Origin: Bacteroidota bacterium
Lineage (GTDB): Bacteria; Bacteroidota; Bacteroidia; Chitinophagales; Saprospiraceae
Reading direction: 5' to 3'
Assembly: GCA_018222965.1 (NCBI GenBank)
Contig: JAAEZH010000002.1
Location: 34,626-98,625 of the forward strand
Length of the DNA stretch: 64,000 nt
The notes below the pieces were generated by a model. That model saw only the letters and a list, made by a program, of their open reading frames with translations. It made no database searches and was not told the origin of the DNA. Made by a program: the position numbers and the translations under genes. Below, piece after piece: positions 28,308-37,600 of this stretch (position 1 is the stretch's first letter; each line of letters opens with the position of its first letter).

Positions 28308-30860
28308 ATGTATATGAAAAAGGGTATCTGCCAACTTTTAGTACTCCTGGCGCTATCATTCTTTGGTTGTCAGGATGAAGATTCGATTCAATTTACCCGG
28401 TCAGATGAGGCCGAATCCCAAAGTGGAGCGGGTCTCTCTATGGACCATTGGGCTGCCGTGCGGTCCTGGCCGGATGGAAAGATTCACAGCTCCAGGTTTT
28501 ATGAAGGCTTTCTGCAAAAAAAAGCCACAGAATGGCTGCGTGGTCCGGATACCTTTGATTCAGAGTGGGAGGGGATAGGCCCTAAAAATTTTGGGGGTCG
28601 TACGCTTTGTATGGCTTTTCATCCGGATGATTCCAATACCCTATTTGTCGGTTCGGCCGGCGGCGGACTTTGGAAAACGACCACAGCAGGAATAGGAGCA
28701 GCGGCCTGGGATTATGTGTCGACGGGCTTCCCTGTAATTGGGGTAGGTGCCATAGCCATAAACCCGGATAATCCGGATGTAATGTACATCGGCACCGGAG
28801 AGGTATACAATTACAACGCAGCCAAACCCGGCGTGGTCGACCGGTTTACCCGAGGCTCTTATGGAATCGGAATCCTGAAAACAAACGATGGCGGAAACAC
28901 CTGGGAAAAGAGCCTGGACTGGTCCCAACAGGAGATGACGGGTATTCAGGACATTGTTATAAACCCGGATCGGCCGGAAACCATCTATGCAGCAACTTCA
29001 CTAGGGCTCTATCGCTCCTACGATGCAGGGAATAGCTGGGTTAATATTCAGAATATAGATATGGCCGTAGATATCGAAATGCATCCATTGGATACATCTA
29101 CTATAATTGTAAGTTTTGGAAACCTGAACAGCCCACAGCAAGGGGTGTATCGATCAACGAATGGCGGTGATACATTTACTCTTTTAGACAGTGGGTTACC
29201 TACAAATTACAGCGGAAAAACGCTCTTAAGCTACAGCGAAAATAACCCTGACATATTATATGCTTCGGTGGCGGATGCAACTGGTGTGGTTGGCTTATTC
29301 CGGTCCGACAATGGAGGAGACAGCTGGGGTATGGTAAACAACACAAATGTTCCCTCTTACCAGGGGTGGTACAGCCATGATATAGCTATTAATCCACAAA
29401 ATCCCGAATACATCATCTGGGTAGGAGTAGACGGGTATCTTTCCACCGATGGCGGAAGCAACCTCACACAGGTTTCCTACTGGTATTTGTGGGATTTGGG
29501 GCAAACCCCGGTAGGAGGTCCGGAAGGGCCGTCTGATTATGTGCATGCAGATATACACGCGGTGTATTTTCATCCGCAGGATCCGACTGTCGTATACGCT
29601 GTGACGGATGGGGGGATATTCTATTCGGGCGACCAGGGGCAAAACTGGGAAGGTCGAAATGGTGGCTATCAAACGCAGCAGTTCTATGCCGATTTTGGGT
29701 ATAGCCGGCAAGACTCCCTATTTGGTATTGGAGGCTTACAGGACAATGCTTCCGCTATGTATATAGGTGATGATGCCTGGGTGCGGATATTGGGGGGTGA
29801 TGGCATGACAGGGGCTGTACATCCGGAAAACGACAGTATTGTTTTAGCATCCTATTACTACCTGAATGTCTCGCGATCAGTGGATCGGGGAGGCAGTTTT
29901 TATGGATTGAATATAGCAAGTGCCAGCAGTGAGAATAAAGCATTCAATGCTCCATTTGCTTTTGCTCCGGGTATTAGCAACCGTATTTATGGGGGGGCTG
30001 AAAGCCTGCACCGATCGGATGATCTGGGAGCCACCTGGCAAGCTACAAGTACACAACCCGTGGAAAGTGGAAATTTGATTCTCACATTGGGACTAACGGA
30101 CCTGAATACCAATCTGATTTATGTAGCTACTGTACCTGGTTCCGGAGTTCCCAGGGTTAAGAAAAGCCTTGATGGAGGTAATATTTGGACGAATATGACT
30201 GGTCTGCCTGATCGGATTTGTTCAGATATAGTTATTGATCCCCTGGACGAGCAAACCGTGTATCTGACTTTTTCCGGGTATGGCACAGAGCATATTTACA
30301 AGACTACAGATGGCGGGATAAGCTGGACTGCATCAGGAGCAGGTTTGCCTGATGTGCCGGGCAATTGTCTCTTTGTTGATCCTGAAAATAATGAGATACT
30401 GTATTACGGGAATGATTTGGGCGTCTATGTTTCATTTGATGCAGGTGCGAGCTGGGAACCCTTTGCAGATGGGCTGCCAGATGCCATAATGGTCATGCAC
30501 CTGGTGTATTCTCCCTCCAACCGGAAACTTATTCTGGCCTCTCATGGCCATGGCGTTTACGCGGTAGATCTATTTGATTTTCCTGTCAGCCAGGCAAGCG
30601 AAATCGTAGGGGAGGGGGCCTCGTTAGAGCTTTATCCCAATCCGGTCACGGATCGACTTTTTGTTTCTACCGATAAATGGGAGGGGATAACAACCTGCTC
30701 TGTGTATTCAATGCGCGGGGAATTGATCCGCAGGGAATCATTCACCACACCTTATAATCAGATTGAAATGGATGTATCCACCTTAAGCAGCGGGATGTAT
30801 GTTTTGGAATGTATGGATTCAGAGGGAAAAAGGCTGACCAGTACTTTTGTAAAGCAATAG
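28308..30860 (+). CDS. sortilin/BNR-repeat secreted protein with type A T9SS sorting domain
   Basis: 850 residues from ATG 28308 (or 28314). About ten Asp-box motifs (SxDxGxTW, for example TNDGGNTW, SDNGGDSW, TTDGGISW, SFDAGASW) and sheets such as FHPDDSNTLFVGSAGGGLWK indicate one or two Vps10/sialidase-like propellers. No sialidase catalytic triad is obvious. A type A T9SS domain starts at LYPNPVTDRLFVS. The N-terminus ends FFGCQDED, which could be a weak lipobox, an odd pairing with T9SS. Its stop abuts the convergent stop at 30861. Confidence 0.82.
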   Translation: MYMKKGICQLLVLLALSFFGCQDEDSIQFTRSDEAESQSGAGLSMDHWAAVRSWPDGKIHSSRFYEGFLQKKATEWLRGPDTFDSEWEGIGPKNFGGRTLCMAFHPDDSNTLFVGSAGGGLWKTTTAGIGAAAWDYVSTGFPVIGVGAIAINPDNPDVMYIGTGEVYNYNAAKPGVVDRFTRGSYGIGILKTNDGGNTWEKSLDWSQQEMTGIQDIVINPDRPETIYAATSLGLYRSYDAGNSWVNIQNIDMAVDIEMHPLDTSTIIVSFGNLNSPQQGVYRSTNGGDTFTLLDSGLPTNYSGKTLLSYSENNPDILYASVADATGVVGLFRSDNGGDSWGMVNNTNVPSYQGWYSHDIAINPQNPEYIIWVGVDGYLSTDGGSNLTQVSYWYLWDLGQTPVGGPEGPSDYVHADIHAVYFHPQDPTVVYAVTDGGIFYSGDQGQNWEGRNGGYQTQQFYADFGYSRQDSLFGIGGLQDNASAMYIGDDAWVRILGGDGMTGAVHPENDSIVLASYYYLNVSRSVDRGGSFYGLNIASASSENKAFNAPFAFAPGISNRIYGGAESLHRSDDLGATWQATSTQPVESGNLILTLGLTDLNTNLIYVATVPGSGVPRVKKSLDGGNIWTNMTGLPDRICSDIVIDPLDEQTVYLTFSGYGTEHIYKTTDGGISWTASGAGLPDVPGNCLFVDPENNEILYYGNDLGVYVSFDAGASWEPFADGLPDAIMVMHLVYSPSNRKLILASHGHGVYAVDLFDFPVSQASEIVGEGASLELYPNPVTDRLFVSTDKWEGITTCSVYSMRGELIRRESFTTPYNQIEMDVSTLSSGMYVLECMDSEGKRLTSTFVKQ

Positions 30861-31475
30861 TTAATCAACGGGTTCAGCTTCCAGAAGCATGTAATTCATG
30901 TAATAGAGGTCAGTATCATTCAGGTGTAGTTTTCCTCTGAAATTCATCTCATCGTCCTGTTTGGCCCTTTTGGAGAGCGGTTTTTTGAGTTGAATGTCCA
31001 TGACGGATTCCGGGCCGGCGTTGCCACAAAAGAAGCAATTACTAAATGGAAAAGCACTTAGTATGAGCAGGTCTTCCTGTCCGGTTTCCTCGAAAGGAAT
31101 AACAAATCCTTCGATGATCACAGGTTTGCCTTCCAGGGCTTTTACAGAAGGGTGGAAAATAGGGTAGAAGATGTAGTCTTCGACTTCTTCGTTGAACTTT
31201 TCTTCAAAATCTATTTTTGCCAGGAGTTGCCAATCGATTCGGTAATAGCCATCTTCCATTTCCAGTTCCGGCATTTGGTCTTCGGGTTCTGGTTGTAGAA
31301 GTGGTTCCTGGATTTCTGGTTTGGATTGTGCTTGCAGGCTATCCGTTTCTACGGAAGTGGTTTCTGGTGTTTGATCGGCCACAAAATCCTGTTTCAGGAT
31401 GAGGTGTCTGACTCCGAAGAAAATCAGTATTGCCAGGCTGAGGATAATTAGAACGGTTGACCAAACAGATTTCAT
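30861..31475 (-). CDS. membrane-anchored DUF3299-like protein
   Basis: 204 residues. One N-terminal transmembrane helix (STVLIILSLAILIFFGV), a Pro/Glu-rich linker of about 60 residues, then a compact domain with ALEGKPVIIEGFVIPFE and SNCFFCGNAGPESVMDI. The GKxVxIEGFxIP pattern and following cysteines resemble DUF3299 domains found with bacterial ABC lipoprotein systems. The two Cys in NCFFCGN could bind metal or form a disulfide. No operon partner: the ribosomal genes beyond are separated by a terminator. Confidence 0.6.
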   Translation of the reverse strand: MKSVWSTVLIILSLAILIFFGVRHLILKQDFVADQTPETTSVETDSLQAQSKPEIQEPLLQPEPEDQMPELEMEDGYYRIDWQLLAKIDFEEKFNEEVEDYIFYPIFHPSVKALEGKPVIIEGFVIPFEETGQEDLLILSAFPFSNCFFCGNAGPESVMDIQLKKPLSKRAKQDDEMNFRGKLHLNDTDLYYMNYMLLEAEPVD

Positions 31476-31497
31476 GCATTATAAGTTTGAGGGGAAA

Positions 31498-31530
31498 ATA
31501 AAAAAAGGGAAATGACTGAGCCATTTCCCT
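31498..31530 (-). terminator. terminator of rpmI-rplT
   Basis: AGGGAAATG / CATTTCCC stem with a T-run on the minus strand, 23 bases past the rplT stop. Confidence 0.9.
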
Positions 31531-31552
31531 TCCGTTTCACCAGATGATTCGG

Positions 31553-31897
31553 TTATTTAACGGAATCAACGATTGCTTTAAAAGCTTCCGGGTGATTCAT
31601 AGCCATATCGGCCAATACTTTCCGGTTTAGCTTAATATCTTTCTCAGAAAGGCCGTGTATCAGGCGGGAGTAAGTCGTGCCATGTTGGCGGGCTCCTGCG
31701 TTGATACGAGCGATCCAGAGACGACGGAAAGCACGTTTTTTATTACGACGATCGCGGTAAGCATACTGCAAACCTTTCTCAATCGCATTCTTGGCAACGG
31801 TCCAAACGTTGCTTCTTGCTCCAAAGTAACCTTTGGAGAGCTTCATCATTTTTTTACGGCGACGGCGCGAGGCCACCGCGTTTACTGATCTTGGCAT
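31553..31897 (-). CDS. rplT: 50S ribosomal protein L20
   Basis: 114 residues. bL20 organises 23S rRNA early in assembly. [60 protein letters not shown] and [19 protein letters not shown] all match. It is last in the classical infC-rpmI-rplT order, 63 bases after rpmI. Confidence 0.97.
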   Translation of the reverse strand: MPRSVNAVASRRRRKKMMKLSKGYFGARSNVWTVAKNAIEKGLQYAYRDRRNKKRAFRRLWIARINAGARQHGTTYSRLIHGLSEKDIKLNRKVLADMAMNHPEAFKAIVDSVK

Positions 31898-31960
31898 TTT
31901 TTAGATTTTTTAGTTCAATGCAGAGGGCTTTGCCGCTTTACCTGCATTCTCGTTAAAAAA

Positions 31961-32155
31961 TTACTTACAGAGCAGCGCCTTCATGCGCTTCTCATCTGCT
32001 TTAGAGACAAGGGTAGAACCCCGCAGACGCAGCTTGGCTTTCTTGCTTTTGTTCCGCATCATGTGACTGGTCTTAGCTTGAAAGCGTTTCACCTTGCCCG
32101 ACCCAGTAAGCTTAAATCGTTTTTTAGCACTGGAGTGCGTCTTCATTTTCGGCAT
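31961..32155 (-). CDS. rpmI: 50S ribosomal protein L35
   Basis: 64 residues from ATG 32155, the usual bL35 length; an upstream in-frame start at 32194 is rejected because it lies on the far side of the promoter. [20 protein letters not shown] and the basic tail with [20 protein letters not shown] are diagnostic. It has its own promoter and is followed by rplT. Confidence 0.96.
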   Translation of the reverse strand: MPKMKTHSSAKKRFKLTGSGKVKRFQAKTSHMMRNKSKKAKLRLRGSTLVSKADEKRMKALLCK

Positions 32156-32180
32156 GATAGTCAATTTTAATTTAAGAGGG

Positions 32181-32211
32181 GCAAAGGTATACAAAAAGAA
32201 CCGGATATCAA
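32181..32211 (-). promoter_or_regulatory. promoter of rpmI-rplT
   Basis: On the minus strand TTG (32211-32209), 19 bases, TACCTTTGC (32189-32181). It overlaps the hairpin that follows infC. Confidence 0.8.
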
Positions 32212-32226
32212 GGGATACCCGGTTCT
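32192..32226 (-). terminator. terminator between infC and rpmI
   Basis: AGAACCGG / CCGGTTCT stem (plus-strand 32197-32204 and 32219-32226) with TTTTT on the minus strand, 29 bases past the infC stop. The -33 of the rpmI promoter sits in its loop. Confidence 0.75.
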
Positions 32227-32254
32227 AAATATTTATCGTTTAAGGCTTATTTGC

Positions 32255-32848
32255 CTATTTCTTCTTTTTCTTGTTGGGTGCGATCATAACGATCATTCGG
32301 CGCCCCTCCATTTTAGGTAGTGATTCAGCAGAACCGACTTCTTCAAGTTCTTTGATGAAGCGCAGCAACAGGAGTTCTCCCCGTTCTTTAAAGACAATGG
32401 TTCGCCCACGGAAATGTACATAGGCCTTTACCTTGGCACCATCTTCGAGGAAACCTTTTGCGTGCCGTAATTTGAAGTCGAAATCATGGTCGTCTGTATT
32501 CGGTCCAAACCGAATTTCTTTAATCACCGTTTTTACGGCTTTGGCTTTGATTTCCTTTTCTTTCTTCTTCTTTTCGTAGAGGAACTTGTTAAAGTCAATG
32601 ATTTTAACAACGGGTGGTTTTGCATTAGGCGAAATTTCCACCAGGTCAAGTTCCATAGTATCTGCCCAGGCTTTAACCTTACGGGTAGGATAGACGTCAG
32701 GATTTACTTCTTGTCCGATGCGTTCACTGAGTTCTTCTAAATTGTCACCTACTAATCGTACTTCCGGAATACGGATTTGATCGTTTACGCGGAAATCGAA
32801 TTTCGGATTGCGGCGTCTTGGTTGTGGTTTTGATCTTCTTCTTGCCAA
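32255..32848 (-). CDS. infC: translation initiation factor IF-3
   Basis: 197 residues, with an ATG start rather than the rare start used in enterobacteria. N-terminal domain: [52 protein letters not shown]-terminal domain: [37 protein letters not shown], then the tail [18 protein letters not shown]. It binds the 30S subunit and checks start-codon pairing. The short Arg/Lys-rich N-terminal extension ([15 protein letters not shown]) is common in Bacteroidota. Confidence 0.97.
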   Translation of the reverse strand: MARRRSKPQPRRRNPKFDFRVNDQIRIPEVRLVGDNLEELSERIGQEVNPDVYPTRKVKAWADTMELDLVEISPNAKPPVVKIIDFNKFLYEKKKKEKEIKAKAVKTVIKEIRFGPNTDDHDFDFKLRHAKGFLEDGAKVKAYVHFRGRTIVFKERGELLLLRFIKELEEVGSAESLPKMEGRRMIVMIAPNKKKKK

Positions 32849-33096
32849 ATGTGTTTTATTTTATGAAAGAATTTGCTGCTAAAGATACTCTATTCAACGT
32901 AAATTCAGCGTGCTTGAATAATAAAGCTTACTTATCAGAATTATCAAAACTATCCTGATAGATAGCAATTACAAGGTATTAAGTTGATTTTTAACACCTT
33001 ATACAATTCTATAACCGGGATTTACCTAAATAAGTTTCCCCCAACTGTCAGAAAACCCGAAAAAAAGGGTGATTTTCCTTTGTTGGACCTATTTAC
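32849..33096. other. spacer between clpC and infC
   Basis: About 250 bases, no gene. A minus-strand TATCTTTAG (32887-32879) could be the infC -7 box, one base from the usual TTTG form and without a clear -33. Confidence 0.35.
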
Positions 33097-33136
33097 ATAA
33101 AAGACCACCTGCCTCAAATGGAAAGCAGGTGGTCTT
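33097..33136 (-). terminator. terminator of clpC
   Basis: AAGACCACCTGC (33101-33112) / GCAGGTGGTCTT (33125-33136), perfect 12-bp stem; TTTTA follows on the minus strand. Confidence 0.87.
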
Positions 33137-33181
33137 CGGTAAGCCTCTCTCATTCGCGGAAGCGAAAAGAAAGGCAGTATT

Positions 33182-35713
33182 TTAAGCGTCAGTCTTCACC
33201 TCGGCTAATGTGATCTTAAGGCCTTTTTTATCCTCTTGCATAATAGCCTCCAGGACAGAACCTGATGGGGGCCCTTCATTGAGGATGAATTCGGCTAAAG
33301 GATCTTCGATGTATTTCTGTACGGCTCTGTTGAGTGGTCTGGCACCAAACTGCGGATCAAATCCTTTTTCCGCCACAAAGTTTTTGGCGTCTTCGGATAA
33401 TGTGAGTTTGAATTCCATTTGCTCCAGCCTCTTATAGAGATCCTTAAGCGTGATATCAATAATCTTAAAGATGTCGTCTCTATCAAGGCTGTTGAAGATT
33501 ACCACATCGTCAATCCGGTTGAGGAACTCAGGCGAGAAGGTACGCTTTAGCGCATTTTGTATAACGCCTTTCGTGTGATCTTCTGCCGCTTCCATTCTGG
33601 CCTGGGTCGCAAATCCAACACCCTGACCAAAGTCTTTCAATTGACGCACACCAATGTTTGATGTCATAATAATGAGCGTATTCTTGAAATCAACTTTGCG
33701 GCCGAGTCCGTCGGTAAGCTGTCCGTCATCGAGCACCTGCAACAGGATATTATAAACATCCGGGTGTGCTTTTTCGATTTCGTCGAGCAGAACAACGGAG
33801 TAAGGCTTGCGCCGAACTTTTTCAGTCAGCTGACCACCTTCTTCGTAGCCTACATAACCCGGAGGGGCTCCGATCAGTCGACTCACCGTAAATTTCTCCA
33901 TGTATTCACTCATGTCGATCCGCACCAGGGCGTCTTCCGAGTCAAACATATATCTGGCCAGCGCTTTTGCCAATTCGGTTTTACCAACCCCGGTAGGACC
34001 GAGGAAGATGAAAGAACCAATTGGTTTAGACGGATCTTTAAGACCCACCCGATTACGCTGAATGGCTTTTGCTATCTTGCCAATGGCTTCGTCCTGACCA
34101 ATGATGACATCCTGGAGGTCTGTTGCCATACTGACCAGTTTCTTGCTTTCGCTTTGAGCAACCCGGTTTACTGGAATGCCTGTCATCATGGAAACGACTT
34201 CAGCAATATCATCTTCACCAACCGGATAGCGTTTGGTTTTAGATTCTTCCTCCCACTTTTCTTTCTCTTTGTCGAGTTTTTTGAGGAGTTGAGATTCTTT
34301 GTCGCGCATTTCGGCAGCTTGTTCGTATTGCTGCTCCTTAACGGCTTTATTCTTCAGTTCACGTACTTCTTCAATCTTTTTCTCGAGTCCTTCTATATGC
34401 TTAGGTACGTGAATGTTTTTCAAGTGTGTACGGGCACCAACCTCATCGAGTACATCGATGGCTTTATCCGGGAGGAAACGATCTGTGATGTAGCGGTCGC
34501 TAAAACGAACGCAGGCTTTAATCGCATCTTCGGAATAGGTGACCTGGTGAAATTCTTCGTATTTCGGTTTGATGTTCTGCAGGATGTGCACGGCTTCTTC
34601 TGAAGATGGCGGATCAACCACCACTTTTTGGAAGCGACGGTCCAGTGCACCGTCTTTTTCGATGTGCTGGCGGTATTCATCCAGAGTAGAAGCACCAATA
34701 CATTGCAGTTCTCCGCGAGCCAGAGCCGGTTTGAAAATATTGGAAGCATCGAGAGAACCCGTTGCTCCACCTGCTCCTACGATGGTGTGAATTTCATCAA
34801 TAAAGAGAATCACATCGCGGGATTTTTCCAGCTCATTCATGATGGCCTTCATGCGCTCTTCAAACTGACCACGGTACTTGGTACCGGCTACCAGTGCAGC
34901 CAGATCCAGCATGACGATTCTTTTGTTGAAGAGTGTACGGCTTACTTTCTTTTGGATAATCCGAAGCGCAAGTCCTTCAACAATAGCCGTTTTACCTACA
35001 CCGGGTTCACCGATAAGGATCGGGTTGTTTTTCTTGCGTCTGCTCAGGATTTGAGAAACCCGTTCGATTTCGTTCTCGCGGCCAATGATGGGGTCGAGTT
35101 TATCCTCTTCCGCCAGCTTGGTGATGTCCCGACCAAAATTGTCGAGTACAGGTGTGCGAGATTTCGTACCTCCTTTTCGCTGGTAGCGTTCCGGGCTTTC
35201 TTCTTCTTCAAATGGATCTTCTGACTCAGAAGCGCCTTTGAGGAATGGATCCGTATTGCTGTCTTGTTCCTGGCGTACATATTCGAGTTCGGCTTTGTAG
35301 ATGTCATAATCTACATCAAACTGGTTGAGTATGCGGGAGGCAAGGTTTTCTTTGTGTTTGAGAATTGAAAGCATGAGATGTTCGGGCGAGATTTCCTCGT
35401 TCTTCATCATCTTAGCTTCCAGGAAGGTCACTTTAAGGACCTTTTCGGCTTGTTTGTTCAGCGGCAGGTTGCCTACGTTGAGGGAAGCACCGCTGTTTCG
35501 ATCAGTACGGATAGAATCTTCGATCGTCTGCTTCAATTCGGAGGCATCGACATCCAGAGAAGAAAGAACCCGCATAGCGAGACTTTTCAACTCCTTGATA
35601 ATGCCAAGAAGCAGATGTTCCGTACCGATATAATCGTGACCAAGGCGAACGGCTTCATCTCTACTGGTAGAGATGACCTGTTTGACCTGTGGAGAAAACT
35701 TTCTGTTATTCAT
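33182..35713 (-). CDS. clpC: ClpC-type AAA+ unfoldase
   Basis: 843 residues from ATG 35713 ([14 protein letters not shown]); a 20-codon upstream extension is ignored because it is not Clp-like. Clp_N repeats at 1-150 ([31 protein letters not shown]), first AAA+ with Walker A GEPGVGKT, a UVR motif in the linker ([20 protein letters not shown]), second AAA+ with GPTGVGKT and [20 protein letters not shown]. The UVR-type linker and the VGF loop (GQGVGFATQ), which docks to ClpP, separate it from ClpB. clpP is not nearby. Monocistronic. Confidence 0.95.
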   Translation of the reverse strand: MNNRKFSPQVKQVISTSRDEAVRLGHDYIGTEHLLLGIIKELKSLAMRVLSSLDVDASELKQTIEDSIRTDRNSGASLNVGNLPLNKQAEKVLKVTFLEAKMMKNEEISPEHLMLSILKHKENLASRILNQFDVDYDIYKAELEYVRQEQDSNTDPFLKGASESEDPFEEEESPERYQRKGGTKSRTPVLDNFGRDITKLAEEDKLDPIIGRENEIERVSQILSRRKKNNPILIGEPGVGKTAIVEGLALRIIQKKVSRTLFNKRIVMLDLAALVAGTKYRGQFEERMKAIMNELEKSRDVILFIDEIHTIVGAGGATGSLDASNIFKPALARGELQCIGASTLDEYRQHIEKDGALDRRFQKVVVDPPSSEEAVHILQNIKPKYEEFHQVTYSEDAIKACVRFSDRYITDRFLPDKAIDVLDEVGARTHLKNIHVPKHIEGLEKKIEEVRELKNKAVKEQQYEQAAEMRDKESQLLKKLDKEKEKWEEESKTKRYPVGEDDIAEVVSMMTGIPVNRVAQSESKKLVSMATDLQDVIIGQDEAIGKIAKAIQRNRVGLKDPSKPIGSFIFLGPTGVGKTELAKALARYMFDSEDALVRIDMSEYMEKFTVSRLIGAPPGYVGYEEGGQLTEKVRRKPYSVVLLDEIEKAHPDVYNILLQVLDDGQLTDGLGRKVDFKNTLIIMTSNIGVRQLKDFGQGVGFATQARMEAAEDHTKGVIQNALKRTFSPEFLNRIDDVVIFNSLDRDDIFKIIDITLKDLYKRLEQMEFKLTLSEDAKNFVAEKGFDPQFGARPLNRAVQKYIEDPLAEFILNEGPPSGSVLEAIMQEDKKGLKITLAEVKTDA

Positions 35714-36178
35714 AAGATTTACGACAATTCGTGCATTCGAAACAATAATAGGTATAATTGCGATAGCGTACAACCACCCGTAAATTAATATTTGTTAAAG
35801 ATGTCGGATGATTGTTAAATACCTGAAAAAATTATGCCATGACCCTTGTGGCTGCAGGATTGGCCTGCTTGTCAGGTTAATCGGCCATAGCGGCATGCCG
35901 TTTACGAAAATCAAGCCAATTAGTCAGGGAAGTGATTAGGTGTTTGTGATACCAAACTTGCGCTGACACAGGGAAATACATCTTCCTGGAAAGGAAACTC
36001 TCTTTGCGTAACGGGACTTGCCCCGGAATATTTGTCTTGATAACAAACGTAAACAGGCATAGGTTTATGGCGACGGGCAATTTTACGTTTTGGACCCAGG
36101 CCCTGCCATTCGGCGAAAGCCTGAATCGTCAAATTTGCGTATAATTCTGTCGGAGTAATTTGATTTGAAGATAAATTG
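35714..36178. other. spacer between clpC and the STAS gene
   Basis: About 465 bases. Minus-strand frames of 67-70 codons exist (35877-36132), but they start at TTG, overlap each other in different frames and show no recognisable family, so I do not call them genes. A relative of the dispersed motif (GCCATTCGGCGAAAGCC) lies at 36105-36121. Confidence 0.45.
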
Positions 36179-36209
36179 TTGAAGTTTTGAGGTTAATTGA
36201 TACATTTGT
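36179..36209 (+). promoter_or_regulatory. promoter of the STAS gene
   Basis: TTG (36179-36181), 19 bases, TACATTTGT (36201-36209), 21 bases before the ATG. Confidence 0.75.
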
Positions 36210-36230
36210 ATCATTCTAAAAAAGGATGAC

Positions 36231-36644
36231 ATGAAATTTTCCATCAATAAGCAAGACCGGTATTCCATTTTTAAAATTGAAGATGAGAATGTAAATACTA
36301 CGGTTGCTCCTGACCTTAAGTCAGAGTTTTTTCTGCTGTCCAGCCGCGAGACTGAGAATCTTATCGTTGATCTTTCGCTGGTTAAATACATTGATTCTTC
36401 CGGTTTGAGTGCGATATTAACGGCACATCGTATCTGGAAAGAAATGGGCGGTAGTTTTGTAATCACCGGTGTAAAATCACCTGTGGTTGAAAAGTTATTT
36501 CAAATCAGCCGAATTGGACAGGTCGTAACTATCCTGCCAACGGTGCAATCATCTATCGAGCATGTGCTGATGGGCGAGCTGGAACGCGAGCTGAATTCGG
36601 ATGAAGGAGAGGGCGAAGGAACCGAGCTGGAGGAAGAGAACTAA
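36231..36644 (+). CDS. STAS-domain anti-sigma-factor antagonist-like protein
   Basis: 137 residues. A single STAS domain: FKIEDENVNTTVAPDLKSEF, LIVDLSLVKYIDSSGLSAIL (the phosphorylatable Ser of SpoIIAA-like proteins is in the DSSGL motif), HRIWKEMGGSFVITGVKSPV. The last 20 residues are almost all Glu, Asp and Gly (NSDEGEGEGTELEEEN), an acidic tail not usual for SpoIIAA. No anti-sigma kinase or PP2C phosphatase is adjacent, so its partner must be encoded elsewhere. Confidence 0.88.
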   Translation: MKFSINKQDRYSIFKIEDENVNTTVAPDLKSEFFLLSSRETENLIVDLSLVKYIDSSGLSAILTAHRIWKEMGGSFVITGVKSPVVEKLFQISRIGQVVTILPTVQSSIEHVLMGELERELNSDEGEGEGTELEEEN

Positions 36645-36670
36645 GAGAAGCCAATCTCTGTAAAAAGAAT

Positions 36671-36703
36671 AAGCGCGTCTGACAATGTCGGACGCGCTTT
36701 TTA
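36671..36703. terminator. bidirectional terminator between STAS and Crp genes
   Basis: AAGCGCGTC (36671-36679) / GACGCGCTT (36691-36699) with TTTTT on the plus side and a run of A on the left serving the minus-strand gene. Confidence 0.87.
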
Positions 36704-36756
36704 TTTGCAGCATTTAAGTCATGACCGGACAAAAATCTGAGATGGTATGGCCAGCT

Positions 36757-37437
36757 CTAAGCGAGCCTGGCCATATCCCGAATCAGAATGCTTCTTCGAT
36801 TGAAATAAATGAGGTTTTCTTTACGCAACTCATTGAGCACAGACGTAACGGTTTGCCGGGAAGTGCCGGTGAGATTTGCAATATCCTGCTGGGTCAGGCA
36901 ATGCTTAAACAGCATTTCAAATCCTACTTTTCTGCCTCGTTTATTGGCGCAATCCTTAAGGAAGTCGATAATACGTGTGCGGGCATCCTTAAAGATCAGG
37001 GCCTCCAGTCGATCTTCTGTGTTTCGCAATCGACTGCCAACAAGTGATAATACACGTTGGCAAAGGTCAAAATTAGAGCGCATGAGTTGCCGGAATGCCA
37101 ACACAGGCACGGAGTAGCAGTGTACTTCCTGATTCATGGCTCGAGCAAACTCCGGGCGGATGTCTTCGCCTACCAGACCCAATTCGCCAAACATGGCCGT
37201 TGGGTGCATAATGGTTTTGATTACTTCGCGCCCTTCATCAGAATGTGTCCCCACTTTCACAACGCCCTTCAATAGAAAAAATATCTGATCGGAAGATTCG
37301 TCGGCAAAATAAATGTGCCCATATTTGGGGTACACTTTATACTCTGCTTTGTCGGTGATTTCTTGAAACTCTTCCTCGTTGAGAATCTGGAAAAGTGGGA
37401 ATTGGCGCAAAAATGATAGTCCGGTCTTTACTTCCAT
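36757..37437 (-). CDS. Crp/Fnr family transcriptional regulator
   Basis: 226 residues. Cyclic-nucleotide-binding fold at about 10-125 (FLRQFPLFQILNEEEFQEIT, IYFADESSDQIFFLLKGVVK, TAMFGELGLVGEDIRPEFAR). C-terminal HTH_Crp: LTQQDIANLTGTSRQTVTSV then LNELRKENLIYFNRRSILIR. The four N-terminal cysteines of true Fnr are absent, so it is not an Fe-S oxygen sensor of that type. The effector is unknown. Convergent with the STAS gene. Confidence 0.92.
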   Translation of the reverse strand: MEVKTGLSFLRQFPLFQILNEEEFQEITDKAEYKVYPKYGHIYFADESSDQIFFLLKGVVKVGTHSDEGREVIKTIMHPTAMFGELGLVGEDIRPEFARAMNQEVHCYSVPVLAFRQLMRSNFDLCQRVLSLVGSRLRNTEDRLEALIFKDARTRIIDFLKDCANKRGRKVGFEMLFKHCLTQQDIANLTGTSRQTVTSVLNELRKENLIYFNRRSILIRDMARLA

Positions 37438-37600
37438 AATTGATTATTTCTTATTAACTGTTCCAAATATGATGACTTTCTTTACTGAAAAAAAGGACAA
37501 AAGCTCGGCTTTGTAGGTTTTTTAATTTTAGCTTTAATTTTATAAGTGTTTGATATTCAGTATTTAGTCATTTTTTAGTAGGCTTTTTTGTAATAATTCA

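Noticed and set aside
33764..34603. 279-codon plus-strand frame opposite clpC
   Set aside because: Phe/Asn/Val-rich translation of the antisense of a highly conserved gene; clear shadow of the real ClpC frame.
35714..35773. 20-codon N-terminal extension of ClpC
   Set aside because: Hydrophobic residues unlike any Clp N-terminus; [10 protein letters not shown] is the usual beginning.
35877..36132. Two overlapping minus-strand frames of 67 and 70 codons between clpC and the STAS gene
   Set aside because: TTG start, no recognised family, overlapping frames and a repeat-like segment at the start; a frameshifted pseudogene cannot be excluded but is not supported.
36671..36703. Palindrome considered as a protein-binding operator
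   Set aside because: It lies between two convergent stops with T- and A-runs on either side, so a bidirectional terminator explains it better.
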